A stretch of 64,000 nucleotides of DNA. Source: Streptomyces sp. NBC_01016 (GTDB lineage Bacteria; Actinomycetota; Actinomycetes; Streptomycetales; Streptomycetaceae). The stretch is taken from the NCBI RefSeq assembly GCF_026341035.1, contig NZ_JAPEOQ010000001.1, positions 1,798,001 to 1,862,000 of the forward strand, written 5' to 3'. Each line of letters begins with the position of its first letter. Within the stretch, counting starts at the first letter, position 1. This document shows, one piece after another, positions 51,452 through 61,139 of the stretch. The notes beneath the pieces are model-generated. The model saw only the letters and a program-made list of their open reading frames with translations. It had not been told where the DNA came from and ran no database searches. The translations under genes were made by a program, and so were the position numbers.

Positions 51452-52042
51452 CTAGCGGTCCGCTGTGCACGTCAACAGGTAGCGCCAGAAGAGCAGTTGG
51501 CGCACCTCGCTGCCGGGGAGCAGGCGTGCCGCCTCCTGGCGGATCTCCGGAAGCTGCATCTCCGGCTGCTGCACCGGCGGTTGCGGCGGGGGAGTGCGGA
51601 CGCCCCGGGCGCGTTCGCCCGCGTACACGGCGAGGCGCGCCACCGCGTTCGTCGGGGACGCGACCACGTCCCACGGCGTCACGCCGTCGTAGCAGCCCAG
51701 TACGAGCAGCCGGCCGCCGGGCGCGAGGGCCTTGCGGAAGCGGGTCAGCGTCTCGAACGGCATGTGGTGCAGGCTCGCCAGGCAGCTGATCACGTCGTAG
51801 TGGGCGGGCGGGAGTTCGGCCTGCGCGGCGTCGGCGACGCGGTAGCGCGGCCCGCCACCGGCGGCCTCCGCCACGGCCAGCGTCGCCGGATCCGGGTCGA
51901 GCGCGTCGACCCGGTACCCGTGCGCCACGAGCCGCCGCGCGAAGCGGCCGGTGCCGCAGCCGACGTCGAGTGCGGTTCGCCCCTGCGGGGGCAACTGGCG
52001 CAGCAGTAGCGGGTGGTAGTGGTCATTGTGATCGAACGGCAC
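51452..52042 (-). CDS. Class I SAM-dependent methyltransferase
   Basis: The 196-aa protein has motif I LDVGCGTGRFARRL, an acidic motif II (VDALDPDP), motif III-like YDVISCLASLHHM and the post-motif LAPGGRLLVLGC. I chose the GTG at 52042 because GGAGG lies 6 nt upstream and the fold starts there. The frame remains open upstream through the repeat region, which is not coding. The C-terminus (SEVRQLLFWRYLLTC) is like small-molecule methyltransferases. The substrate is unknown. Confidence 0.85.
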   Translation of the reverse strand: MPFDHNDHYHPLLLRQLPPQGRTALDVGCGTGRFARRLVAHGYRVDALDPDPATLAVAEAAGGGPRYRVADAAQAELPPAHYDVISCLASLHHMPFETLTRFRKALAPGGRLLVLGCYDGVTPWDVVASPTNAVARLAVYAGERARGVRTPPPQPPVQQPEMQLPEIRQEAARLLPGSEVRQLLFWRYLLTCTADR

Positions 52043-52153
52043 GTCGGGCCTCCGGCGGATCGGGACGACGGGGTCGGGCCCCGCGCCATGATGACGCGGC
52101 ACCGGTGTTCTGGGGCGGTGCCGTGGCCGGCGCCTTCCGCATGTGCAGCCTGC

Positions 52154-52209
52154 ACCGGGGTGCCGCCTTGCCCACCCTGCCGCCCAAGGCGGCAGATTGC
52201 CCAAGGCGG
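52154..52209. repeat. Dispersed palindromic repeat, copy A2
   Basis: The 47-bp core 52163-52209 matches copy A1 (31014-31060) except for 2 bases in the loop between the inner arms. Both are preceded by CCGGGGTG. It lies just upstream of the methyltransferase gene. Confidence 0.75.
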
Positions 52210-52393
52210 GTGCGGTTGACCGCGACGGGCGGGGAGCCGTGGCTGGCGGAGGTTGCCCGAGGCGGGCGGGGAGTTGTGGCTGCTGCCGGATCGCCCAAGG
52301 CGGCTGGCGGTACCCCGTCGAGCCGAGCCCCCGGAGGGGGCGGGTGGGTGGGAGATGGGCGGGAGCCGGGCGATTGCCTGCGGGTGGGCGAGT

Positions 52394-52590
52394 CGATTCA
52401 AGCCCCTGCGGCGGGTGGGCAATTCAAGCCCCTGCGGCGATTGAGCAGCGGGGTTCGGGGCGGAGCCCCGAGTCCGTAACGCCGGCTCGGCAAAATCAGC
52501 CCCGCCGGCGATTGAGGCGCGGGGTCCGGGGCGGAGCCCCGTGGCCGTAACGCCGGGTCGGCGAAAACAGCCCCGCGGGCGGAGCCCCGA
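52394..52590. repeat. Tandem array of GC-rich ~70-bp repeats
   Basis: Two full units (52421-52490, 52491-52561) and two partial ones (52394-52413, 52562-52590) share the order (A)TCA(A)GCCCC(T/G)GC(G)GGCGATTGAG, then GCGGGGTYCGGGGCGGAGCC and a CCGTAACGCCG end. The core is palindromic (GGGG...CCCC). This makes up most of the 552-nt gap 52043-52594, which has no gene. I recognise the core as a frequent Streptomyces intergenic repeat. Confidence 0.8.
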
Positions 52591-52594
52591 CGCC

Positions 52595-53782
52595 TCAACC
52601 CACCGGCGCGCCGACAAGCATCGTGGGCGCACCCGCAACCCGGGTCAAAAACACCGTCACCGCCCGCCTCCCGAAGGGCTTCGGCATTGCCTTGCGCCGC
52701 AACTCCTCCGGCTCGACCGCCGACCCCCGCTTCTTCACCGTCAGCACGCCGACCTCCCGCTCCCGCAGCAACGCCTTCAACTTCTTCACGTTGAAGGGAA
52801 GTTGGTCGGTGATCTCGTACGCGGCGGCGTAGGGCGTGGCGTGCAGCTCGTCCGCCGTCACGTACGCGATCGTCTCGTCGACGAGCCCGCCGCCGACCTC
52901 CTCGGCCACCTCGGCGACCAGGTGCGCCCGGATGACGGCGCCATCGGGCTCGTACAAGTACCGCCCGACGGGCCGTACTTCGGGGTCGGGAAGCCCCCTG
53001 CCCACCAGCGCCCGCGGCCCCGGAAGCAGCGTCGCCCGCATCCGCCCGGGAGCGGTCCCGAACCACAGCACCGCCTCCTTCACGTCACCCCCGTCCGAGA
53101 TCCACTCGGCGTCGGCCTCCGCGGGGATCGCCTCGTGCGGGATGCCGGGGGCGATCTTCAGCGCGGCGCGCGGCGCCTTGAGCGCGGCGGACACGGCCCA
53201 GGACAGCGGCGGAGAGTAGGCCTCGGGGTCGAAGATCCGGCCCCGGCCACCCCGGCGCGCGGGGTCCACGAACACGGCGTCGTACGCGGCCGTGTCCACC
53301 TCGGTGACGTCCGCCTCGCGCACCTCGATGAGCCCCGCGAGGCCGAGCGCCTCGGCGTTCGCCCGCGCCACCTCGCACGTCAGCGGGTCCCGGTCGACGG
53401 CAAGGACCCGGATCCCCGCGCGGGCGAGCGCGATCGCGTCGCCGCCGATGCCGCAGCACAGGTCGGCCACGGAGCGCACGCCGAGCCGCTCGAAGGCGCC
53501 GGCCCGGTACGCCGCCACGCTCGTCCGCGTCGCCTGCTCGACCCCGTTCGGCGTGAAGAACATCCGGGCCGCGTCCTCGGCCCCGAACTTCGCCACCGCC
53601 CGCTGCCGCAGCCGCGCCTGGGCGAGCGCGGCCGAGACGAGCTCGGCGGGGTGCTCGCGGCGCAGTTTCGTGGCGAGGGCGAGCTCCTGGGCCGGATCGT
53701 GATCGCGGAGTTCGTCGAGCAGGGCCAGGCCCTCGGGGGCCAGGAGGGCGGAGAAGGCGGCGGGGTCGTTCACCCGGCCCAT
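52595..53782 (-). CDS. THUMP-like class I methyltransferase family protein
   Basis: The 395-aa protein has a helical N-terminal region and then a SAM-binding domain (VADLCCGIGGDAIALARAG, VLAVDRDPLTCEVARANAEA). FVDPARRGGRGRIFDPEAYS is an NPPY-like position. A C-terminal domain (NVKKLKALLREREVGVLTVK) resembles the THUMP-like domain of actinobacterial proteins. It probably modifies RNA. ATG 53782 has no Shine-Dalgarno; GTG 53773 is an alternative. The open frame continues upstream over the deacetylase gene on the other strand and is not coding there. Confidence 0.85.
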   Translation of the reverse strand: MGRVNDPAAFSALLAPEGLALLDELRDHDPAQELALATKLRREHPAELVSAALAQARLRQRAVAKFGAEDAARMFFTPNGVEQATRTSVAAYRAGAFERLGVRSVADLCCGIGGDAIALARAGIRVLAVDRDPLTCEVARANAEALGLAGLIEVREADVTEVDTAAYDAVFVDPARRGGRGRIFDPEAYSPPLSWAVSAALKAPRAALKIAPGIPHEAIPAEADAEWISDGGDVKEAVLWFGTAPGRMRATLLPGPRALVGRGLPDPEVRPVGRYLYEPDGAVIRAHLVAEVAEEVGGGLVDETIAYVTADELHATPYAAAYEITDQLPFNVKKLKALLREREVGVLTVKKRGSAVEPEELRRKAMPKPFGRRAVTVFLTRVAGAPTMLVGAPVG

Positions 53783-53864
53783 TGTGGGCCAGGCGGGCGA
53801 CGGTGCGCGCCAGGCGGAGGTGTCGGCTCCGGAACGGGCCCGTGAGCTGTAAGGATCCGGCGCC

Positions 53865-54821
53865 ATGCAACTAGTACGACAAAATGAGAAATCCGCCTCA
53901 AAGGGGACCCGGGAGAGACCCGGCCCGACGACCGGCGTCCGCCTCCTCGCCGGCCTCCTCGCCGCGTCCGCCCTCGCCACCGGATGCGCGGCCGGCACCC
54001 CGGAGAAGACCCCCGTGAAACCGGCCCCCGGCCAACAGGGCCTCCAGGCCGCTCCCGCCCGGGCCCTCGACTCGTACGCGACGAAGCTGCGCGCCCAGCG
54101 GGCCGCGCTCGTCGCGGCGACCAAGCGCTGGGGCCTCGCCGACGTGCCGCTCACCGCCCCGCGCCCACCGGCGAAGAAGCCGGTCATCGAGGCGCGGACG
54201 GGCTTCGAGGTCGACGGCCAGAAGAAGCTCGGCCTGCCGCCGGTGTTCACGACGATCCCGACCAAGGACAAGGTCGTCTTCCTCACCATCGACGACGGCG
54301 CCGAGAAGGACCCGCGGTTCCTGAAGATGATGAGCGAGCTGCGGATCCCGTACACGGCGTTCCTGACCGACGCCGAAGTCAGGCCGAAGTACGGCTACTT
54401 CAAGAAGATGCAGGCCCGCGGCGTCACCCTCAACAACCACACGCTCCACCACCCGTTCCTGCCCGCCCTCTCGTACGCGCGTCAGAAGCACGAGATCTGC
54501 GGCATGCAGGACGTCATCGAGAAGAAGTACGGCAAGCGGCCCACCCTCTTCCGACCGCCGTTCGGCGACTACAACCAGAACACCCTGCGCGCCGCCAAGG
54601 CCTGCGGCATCGAGTACGCCCCGATCTGGAACGCAGAGGCGTTCGTGGACCGCATGGACTACCGAGAGTGGGACCGCAGCATCCATCCGGGCGACATCCT
54701 GCTCACGCACTTCAGGGGCCGCAAGGACTGGAAGGGCACGATGCCCGACATGATCCGGAACCTCATGAAGTACCTCACCGACCGGGGCTACGCGGTGGCG
54801 CGCCTGGAGGACTACCTGTGA
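53865..54821 (+). CDS. Polysaccharide deacetylase lipoprotein
   Basis: The 318-aa protein has a signal peptide with lipobox ALATGC (Cys41) and a NodB domain. Motif 1 is TIDDGAEKDPRF (Asp143 catalytic, Asp144 metal). The metal His pair is His192 and His196 in NHTLHHP. FRPPFGDYN, the Trp/Asp region and GDILLTHF complete the active site. It would deacetylate a cell-surface glycan. TAAGGAT precedes the ATG. Its stop overlaps the start of a degenerate paralogue (GTGA). Confidence 0.9.
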   Translation: MQLVRQNEKSASKGTRERPGPTTGVRLLAGLLAASALATGCAAGTPEKTPVKPAPGQQGLQAAPARALDSYATKLRAQRAALVAATKRWGLADVPLTAPRPPAKKPVIEARTGFEVDGQKKLGLPPVFTTIPTKDKVVFLTIDDGAEKDPRFLKMMSELRIPYTAFLTDAEVRPKYGYFKKMQARGVTLNNHTLHHPFLPALSYARQKHEICGMQDVIEKKYGKRPTLFRPPFGDYNQNTLRAAKACGIEYAPIWNAEAFVDRMDYREWDRSIHPGDILLTHFRGRKDWKGTMPDMIRNLMKYLTDRGYAVARLEDYL

Positions 54822-55447
54822 CACCGCGTGGGCCGCGGGCGCGGCTGCTCGGCTGCGCCCTGGCCGCCGTTCTGCTCACCGGGTGCGCGCAAGAGGCCGC
54901 CCCGCCTCCGCGTCCTGCGGCGGGCGCCGAGGCGGCGGTCCCGCCGGTCGTCTCCCGTGTCCCCACCCGCGACAAGGTGGTCTTCCTCGCGTACGAGGAC
55001 GGGGCCGGGCGGGACCCCCGCTTCGTCGGCCTGGTCCGCGACCGACGCCTCCCGGTCTCGCTGTTCCTCGCGGGCCCGGGCGCGGGCCGCCTCGGCGAAC
55101 TGACCGCCCTGGGCGCCCGGGTGCAGAACCGCACCCTCACCCACGCCCTCCTGCCCGGCCTCGGATACGTGGAGCAGCACGCCGAGATCTGCGGCCAGCG
55201 CGACCGCGTCCAGGCCCGCTTCGGGGCGGCGCCCCGCCTGTTCCATCCGCCCCGGGGCGCGTACGACGCGAACACGCTCCAGGCGGCGGCCGAGTGCGGC
55301 GTCGACGCGATCGTCCTGTGGCGCGAGCCGGCGGAGCGGCTGCGCCCCGGCGACATCCTCGGGGCGCGGGCGGAGACCACGCCGGCTCTCGTGCGCCGTA
55401 TCGAGGCCGAGGGGTACGAGGTGGCGGCCCTGGAGGACTACCTGTGA
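54818..55447 (+). CDS. Degenerate NodB-domain lipoprotein (predicted pseudoenzyme)
   Basis: The 209-aa protein is a shorter paralogue of the preceding gene, with lipobox LLTGC (Cys23). Aligned motifs show lost catalytic residues: TIDDG becomes AYEDG (Asp to Glu60), NHTLHH becomes NRTLTH (His to Arg105), FRPPFG becomes FHPPRG, and LLTHF becomes LGARA. The reading frame is intact with normal codon use, so it is a maintained protein rather than debris. It is translationally coupled to its active partner and may act as a regulatory or binding subunit; that is inference. Confidence 0.85.
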   Translation: MTPRGPRARLLGCALAAVLLTGCAQEAAPPPRPAAGAEAAVPPVVSRVPTRDKVVFLAYEDGAGRDPRFVGLVRDRRLPVSLFLAGPGAGRLGELTALGARVQNRTLTHALLPGLGYVEQHAEICGQRDRVQARFGAAPRLFHPPRGAYDANTLQAAAECGVDAIVLWREPAERLRPGDILGARAETTPALVRRIEAEGYEVAALEDYL

Positions 55448-55479
55448 GCCGCCGGTCCACCGATCAGCGGCGGAGTCGA

Positions 55480-55506
55480 TTAGCAGTCCGCTTGACCGAG
55501 TGCTAA
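55480..55506. promoter_or_regulatory. CIRCE operator 1 (HrcA site)
   Basis: TTAGCAGTC, 9 nt, GAGTGCTAA matches the CIRCE consensus with one substitution. It overlaps the -35 box of the groES promoter, so HrcA binding would block it. Confidence 0.92.
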
Positions 55507-55521
55507 TCGCAGTCATAGTCT
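55492..55521 (+). promoter_or_regulatory. groESL promoter
   Basis: TTGACC (55492-55497), an 18-nt spacer and TAGTCT (55516-55521) lie between and within the two CIRCE elements. The leader to groES is about 125 nt. Confidence 0.8.
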
Positions 55522-55526
55522 CGGCC

Positions 55527-55553
55527 CTGGCACTCACCACTGGAGAGTGCCAA
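55527..55553. promoter_or_regulatory. CIRCE operator 2 (HrcA site)
   Basis: CTGGCACTC, 9 nt, GAGTGCCAA is a second CIRCE element around the expected transcription start. Confidence 0.88.
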
Positions 55554-55650
55554 CAGCGACGGGCAGGTCCGGCACCCGCGACGACGGATCCACCTGGTCG
55601 CCACCCCAGACTGTTAACCCCGTGAGATCTCCGAAGGGGGAGACCGGATC

Positions 55651-55959
55651 GTGACGACCACCAGCTCCAAGGTTGCCATCAAGCCGCTCGAGGACCGCAT
55701 TGTGGTCCAGCCGCTCGACGCCGAGCAGACCACGGCCTCTGGCCTGGTCATTCCGGACACCGCGAAGGAGAAGCCCCAGGAGGGCGCCGTCCTCGCCGTG
55801 GGCCCGGGCCGCTTCGAGAACGGCGAGCGCCTTCCGCTCGACGTCAAGGTCGGCGATGTCGTGCTGTACAGCAAGTACGGCGGCACCGAGGTGAAGTACA
55901 ACGGCGACGAGTACCTCGTCCTCTCGGCTCGCGACGTGCTCGCGATCGTCGAGAAGTAA
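55651..55959 (+). CDS. groES: Co-chaperonin GroES
   Basis: The 102-aa co-chaperonin forms the heptameric lid of Gro[22 protein letters not shown], the mobile loop and [20 protein letters not shown] are typical. It starts at GTG with GAAGGGGGAGA upstream. It is under two CIRCE operators and 118 nt before groEL. Confidence 0.97.
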   Translation: MTTTSSKVAIKPLEDRIVVQPLDAEQTTASGLVIPDTAKEKPQEGAVLAVGPGRFENGERLPLDVKVGDVVLYSKYGGTEVKYNGDEYLVLSARDVLAIVEK

Positions 55960-56005
55960 TTCACCGAGGCTTTTGAAGCTTCACCGAAGCAGAACGCTTT
56001 GAACT

Positions 56006-56047
56006 GCGCCCCTGGCCCCCGCTGAGAATGCCGGGTGCGAGGGGCGC
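56006..56047 (+). other. groES-groEL intercistronic hairpin
   Basis: GCGCCCCT (56006-56013) pairs with AGGGGCGC (56040-56047), with further pairing inside. It may be a processing or stability element; there is no T-tract. Confidence 0.45.
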
Positions 56048-56068
56048 GGTTCGTTTCGAGAGGACTGA

Positions 56069-57703
<1,635 letters not shown>

Positions 57704-57723
57704 CCCGCTCCGCTGAAGTAACC

Positions 57724-57766
57724 CGAGGCCCGGCTCCCCGTCGCGGGGGGCCGGGCCTCGGCTTTT
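57724..57766 (+). terminator. groEL terminator
   Basis: A 16-bp GC-rich stem (57724-57739 with 57745-57760, including G-U pairs) is followed by GCTTTT. Confidence 0.85.
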
Positions 57767-57773
57767 GCGCTTT

Positions 57774-57823
57774 AAGCCCCGCTCTGGGACGAGACTCGCG
57801 GGGTCCGGGGCGGAGCCCCGTGG
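57774..57823. repeat. Single copy of the 52.4-kb repeat core
   Basis: AAGCCCCGC followed by CGCGGGGTCCGGGGCGGAGC and CCCGTGG (57798-57823) is identical over 26 bp to part of unit 2 at 52518-52543. It lies between the convergent groEL and SDR genes. Confidence 0.75.
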
Positions 57824-57839
57824 TGTAGGAGGAACTCCC

Positions 57840-58613
57840 TTACTGGGGCCCGTACTTGCGGCCCGTACGGGACGTGATCCCGCCGAGGAGGACGCGCGGC
57901 GTCACCTTCACCACGCCCATCAGGGCCTTGTACCGGGGGTCCGGGATCGACAGCGACTTGCCACGCGCGAGGTCCGCGAGCGCCGCCGACACCAACTTGT
58001 CCGCGTCGAGCCACATCCACTTCGGGATGTTGCCCGTGCCCATTCCGGCCCGCTCGTGGAACTCCGTACGGACGAACCCGGGGCACAGTGCCATCAGTCG
58101 GACCCCACTGCCCGCGAGGTCCTTCGCCGCGCCCTGCGTGAACTGCACGACCCACGCCTTCGAGGCGCCGTACGTACCGCGCGGCACGAACGCCGCCACC
58201 GACGCCACGTTGACCACGCCACCGCGCCCACGCTCGCGCATCGCCCCCGCGGCCGCCGACGTCAGCCGCAGCACCGCCTCGCAGTGCACCTTCAGCATCG
58301 TCAGCTCGTCGGACATCGGGACCTCGAGGTAGTGCCCCTTGTTGCCGAACCCGGCGTTGTTGACCAGCAGATCGACCGCGGCCTTACGGTCCGTCAGGCG
58401 CGCCTCGACCGCCGCGATCCCGTCCTCCGTGGCCAGGTCGGCGGTGAGCACCTCGGCCTCGATGCCGTGCCGGTCGTGCAGCTCTGTCGCCTGCTCGTGC
58501 AGCCGCTTGGTGTCGCGCGCGACGAGCACCAGGTTGTGTCCGTCGGCGGCGAGTTGCCGTGCGAACGCGGCGCCGATGCCCGCGGTGGATCCGGTGATCA
58601 GGGCGGTAGTCAT
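57840..58613 (-). CDS. Short-chain dehydrogenase/reductase
   Basis: The 257-aa protein is a classical SDR: TGSTAGIG cofactor motif (residues 7-14), NNAG (85-88), and catalytic Ser138, Tyr148 and Lys152 (YGASK). ARD at residues 32-34 after the second strand suggests a preference for NADP. The C-terminal region is basic (TSRTGRKYGPQ). The substrate cannot be told from sequence. It is convergent with groEL. Confidence 0.9.
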   Translation of the reverse strand: MTTALITGSTAGIGAAFARQLAADGHNLVLVARDTKRLHEQATELHDRHGIEAEVLTADLATEDGIAAVEARLTDRKAAVDLLVNNAGFGNKGHYLEVPMSDELTMLKVHCEAVLRLTSAAAGAMRERGRGGVVNVASVAAFVPRGTYGASKAWVVQFTQGAAKDLAGSGVRLMALCPGFVRTEFHERAGMGTGNIPKWMWLDADKLVSAALADLARGKSLSIPDPRYKALMGVVKVTPRVLLGGITSRTGRKYGPQ

Positions 58614-58689
58614 GCGCCAAGGTTAATGAGCGCGGAGTGGTGCTCGTGATCACGGCCCCGGGGCGTGGGAACGGCCGGCCGCAACGAGC

Positions 58690-59358
58690 CTACGAGCCGT
58701 ACTTCTCGACGTACTCCCGCGCGGAGCGAACCGACTCCGGATGCAGCGCGTCCCCCGCGGCGAGCAATCGCGGCAGCAGCTCCCGCTCGGTCGTCACCGC
58801 ACGGAACTGAAGGGCCACGGTGACCTCGTGGTCCGGCCGGTGCACGACCTCGATGGAGTCGCCCGCCCGGATCTCGCCCGGCTCGATCACCCGCAGATAC
58901 GCCCCCGGCGCCCCTTCCCGGGTGAACCGCTTGACCCAGCCCCGCTCGCCCAGGTGCCCCTGGAAGGTCCGGCACGGAATCCGGCTCGACGTGACCTCCA
59001 GGACGAGCTCGGCCCCGACCCGCCAGCGCTCGCCGATCCGCGCGCCCGACACGTCGACCCCTTCGGTCGTGAGGTTCTCGCCGAACGTGCCGCTGGGCAG
59101 CGAACGGTCCAGCTCCTTGCCCCACGCGTCCAGGTCCTCACGCGCGTACGCGTACACGGCCTGGTGGTCCCCGCCGTGGTGCCGCAGGTCGCACACCGCG
59201 TCCCCGGCGAGCCCGCTCGCGCCGGTCCCCTTGGGGCCCGGCGCCGACACCCGCACGGGGCCGGTGACCGGCCGCTTGTCGATGCCCGTGACCCCCTCGG
59301 GCTGGTCCGTGTACTCGGCGGACTCGGGCCGCCCCAGATTCAGCGACAGAAGCTTCAT
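58690..59358 (-). CDS. MOSC domain protein (YiiM-like)
   Basis: The 222-aa protein carries a MOSC domain with the expected Cys in SSRIPCRTFQGHLGER, plus DLRHHGGDHQAVYAYAREDL and PSGTFGENLTTEGVDV typical of the YiiM subgroup. These proteins bind molybdenum cofactor; YiiM-type members reduce N-hydroxylated compounds such as 6-hydroxylaminopurine. It starts at ATG 59358; longer open frame upstream overlaps the LysR gene. It is divergent from that LysR gene by 81 nt, so the regulator may control it. Confidence 0.88.
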   Translation of the reverse strand: MKLLSLNLGRPESAEYTDQPEGVTGIDKRPVTGPVRVSAPGPKGTGASGLAGDAVCDLRHHGGDHQAVYAYAREDLDAWGKELDRSLPSGTFGENLTTEGVDVSGARIGERWRVGAELVLEVTSSRIPCRTFQGHLGERGWVKRFTREGAPGAYLRVIEPGEIRAGDSIEVVHRPDHEVTVALQFRAVTTERELLPRLLAAGDALHPESVRSAREYVEKYGS

Positions 59359-59439
59359 GTGCGGAACGCTACGGGACCGACACCCAAAGCCGCCACGCAT
59401 TATCCGGCGCGATCCCCAAGAGTCGCTTATGCTTGAGGG

Positions 59440-60336
59440 GTGATCGAGGCCCGTCATCTCCGTGTCCTGCGCGCCGTCGCCGCCACCGGCTCCTTCTCCG
59501 CGGCGGCCCGCGAGCTGGGTTGCACCCAGCCCGCCGTGAGCCAGCAGATGAAGGCCCTGGAGTCCTCGGCCGGCACCCCGCTGCTGATCCGCACCGGCCG
59601 CGAGATGCGCCTGACGCAGGCCGGCGAGGCCCTCGTGCGGCACGCGTCGGGCATCCTCGCCGGGCTCACGGCCGCAGAGGAGGAGATCGCCGCGATCGCG
59701 GGCCTGCGGGCCGGCCGGGTCCGCCTCGTCTCGTTCCCCAGCGGCAGCTCGACGCTCGTCCCGACGGCCCTCGCTGCCCTGCGCTCCGAACACCCCGGCA
59801 CGCGCGTGTCGCTGGTCGAGGCCGAACCGCCCCGCTCCGTGGAGATGCTCCGCGAGGGCGACTGCGACGTCGCGCTGGCCTTCCGGTACGAGGGCGCGCA
59901 CGCCGGAGAGGACTGGGAAGACCTCGTCGTACGCCCGCTGTTCGCGGACCGGCTCGTGGGCCTCGTCCCCGAGGGGCACGCGCTGGCCGGAGCCGGCTCG
60001 GTCACCATCGACGCGTTCGCGGACGAGCCGTGGATCGCGGGCTGCCCGCGCTGCCGCCGCCAGCTGGTCGAGGTGTGCAGGGGCGCGGGATTCGCCCCCC
60101 GCATCGACTTCGCGACGGACGACTACCCGGCGGTGGTCGGGCTCGTCAGCGCCGGGCTCGGCGTGGCGGTGCTCCCCGAACTGGCCATCGAGTCTGTTCG
60201 CCCCAAGGGTGCACGCACAGTGACCGTCGAGCCCGCGGTGCGCCGCGAGATCGTCGCGCTCACCCTGCCCGATCTGGCCCAGGTGCCCGCGGTCCGCGCG
60301 ACCCTCGACCACCTCGCGAAGGCCGCGACACGCTGA
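59440..60336 (+). CDS. LysR-family transcriptional regulator
   Basis: The 298-aa protein has a LysR helix-turn-helix in residues 1-60 (HLRVLRAVAATGSFSAAARE, CTQPAVSQQMKALE) and a periplasmic-binding-like effector domain. It starts at GTG. TATGCT at 59428-59433 ends 6 nt before it, so the mRNA may be leaderless. It faces a divergent MOSC gene across a short shared promoter region, the standard LysR arrangement. The effector is unknown. Confidence 0.92.
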   Translation: MIEARHLRVLRAVAATGSFSAAARELGCTQPAVSQQMKALESSAGTPLLIRTGREMRLTQAGEALVRHASGILAGLTAAEEEIAAIAGLRAGRVRLVSFPSGSSTLVPTALAALRSEHPGTRVSLVEAEPPRSVEMLREGDCDVALAFRYEGAHAGEDWEDLVVRPLFADRLVGLVPEGHALAGAGSVTIDAFADEPWIAGCPRCRRQLVEVCRGAGFAPRIDFATDDYPAVVGLVSAGLGVAVLPELAIESVRPKGARTVTVEPAVRREIVALTLPDLAQVPAVRATLDHLAKAATR

Positions 60337-60405
60337 ACGCGGAGGCGGGCGCGCCTCGGCACGCCTACCTCCGCAGGCCGTTCAGACGCGTGCAGAAACG
60401 TTCCT

Positions 60406-60747
60406 TCAGTTGTGCGCGCCGCTTGTGGCGGCCTGTCCTCCACTCGGGGCCGACGCCGTGACGAGCCGATTGCGGGCCCGTCCCATGAGCTCTTCGCGCT
60501 CGTCCTCCGTGAGGCCGCCCCACACGCCGTACGGCTCACGCACCTGTAGGGCGTGAGCAGCGCACTCCGCGCGCACCGGGCACCTCATGCAGACCTCCTT
60601 GGCCGAGTTCTCACGGGCGCTGCGTGCCGCCCCACGTTCGCCCTCCGGGTGGAAGAAGAGAGAGCTGTCCACCCCGCGGCAGGCCGCGAGGAGCTGCCAG
60701 TCCCACAGATCGGCGTTCGGTCCGGGAAGGCGGGAGAAATCTGCCAT
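60406..60747 (-). CDS. whiD: WhiB-family regulator WhiD
   Basis: The 113-aa protein carries four [4Fe-4S] ligands Cys23, Cys53, Cys56 and Cys62 and the GVWGG turn at residues 74-78. The sequence MADFSRLPGPNADLWDWQLL matches the S. coelicolor sporulation protein WhiD as I remember it; it is the orthologue of mycobacterial WhiB3. WhiD is needed for late spore maturation and, in later work, binds the primary sigma factor. ATG 60747 has AAGGGGA upstream. It is divergent from bldM. Confidence 0.95.
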   Translation of the reverse strand: MADFSRLPGPNADLWDWQLLAACRGVDSSLFFHPEGERGAARSARENSAKEVCMRCPVRAECAAHALQVREPYGVWGGLTEDEREELMGRARNRLVTASAPSGGQAATSGAHN

Positions 60748-61139
60748 TGCTGTGTCCCCTTGTAGCCGTTCAGACGCGGATACGGTGCCCATGACCGTAC
60801 ATCTACTGTCTAAGGAGATGAAAATATGACTCATTGCGAATCTAGCTACAGACACCAGCAAAAGGAAGGAAAACCTTCCAAATGGGGCATAGCTTGTGAT
60901 GAAACCTTGTGGGTCCGCCGCGCTGTCCGCACCGTGTTCGCGCCCTCACGTAGAGTGCCGAAGGAGGCCGTCCGACCCGTAACTCTTTCGAGTGACCGTC
61001 GTTGAGAGTGCGGAGGCGGTTGAAAGAACAAGCGCTCGGGCAGGTGTCCGATTGCCTTGTTGAATGTCGACCGCACAGGTGACGATTCGTACACAGCCTG
61101 GAGGCTCAAGGTGACGCGCATCAGCTGCGGAGGACGGTC
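60748..61139. promoter_or_regulatory. whiD-bldM divergent regulatory region
   Basis: This 392-nt gap holds no gene. The part at about 60800-60910 is unusually AT-rich for this genome and includes a GGAAGG-AAAA-CCTTCC mini-hairpin at 60864-60879. Both genes are developmentally controlled, so binding sites for regulators are expected. I could not place the whiD promoter with confidence. Confidence 0.6.
60978..61005 (+). promoter_or_regulatory. Sigma-BldN-type promoter of bldM
   Basis: CGTAAC (60978-60983), a 16-nt spacer and CGTTGA (61000-61005) match the published sigma-BldN consensus and the bldM P1 promoter of S. coelicolor as I recall it. The leader would be about 130 nt. Confidence 0.85.

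Noticed and set aside
52394..52590. CRISPR array
   Set aside because: There are repeated units but no constant short repeat with unique spacers and no cas genes. It is a degenerate tandem palindromic repeat.
54818..55447. Calling the second NodB gene a pseudogene
   Set aside because: The frame, codon usage, signal peptide and lipobox are intact and it is translationally coupled; only catalytic residues are lost.
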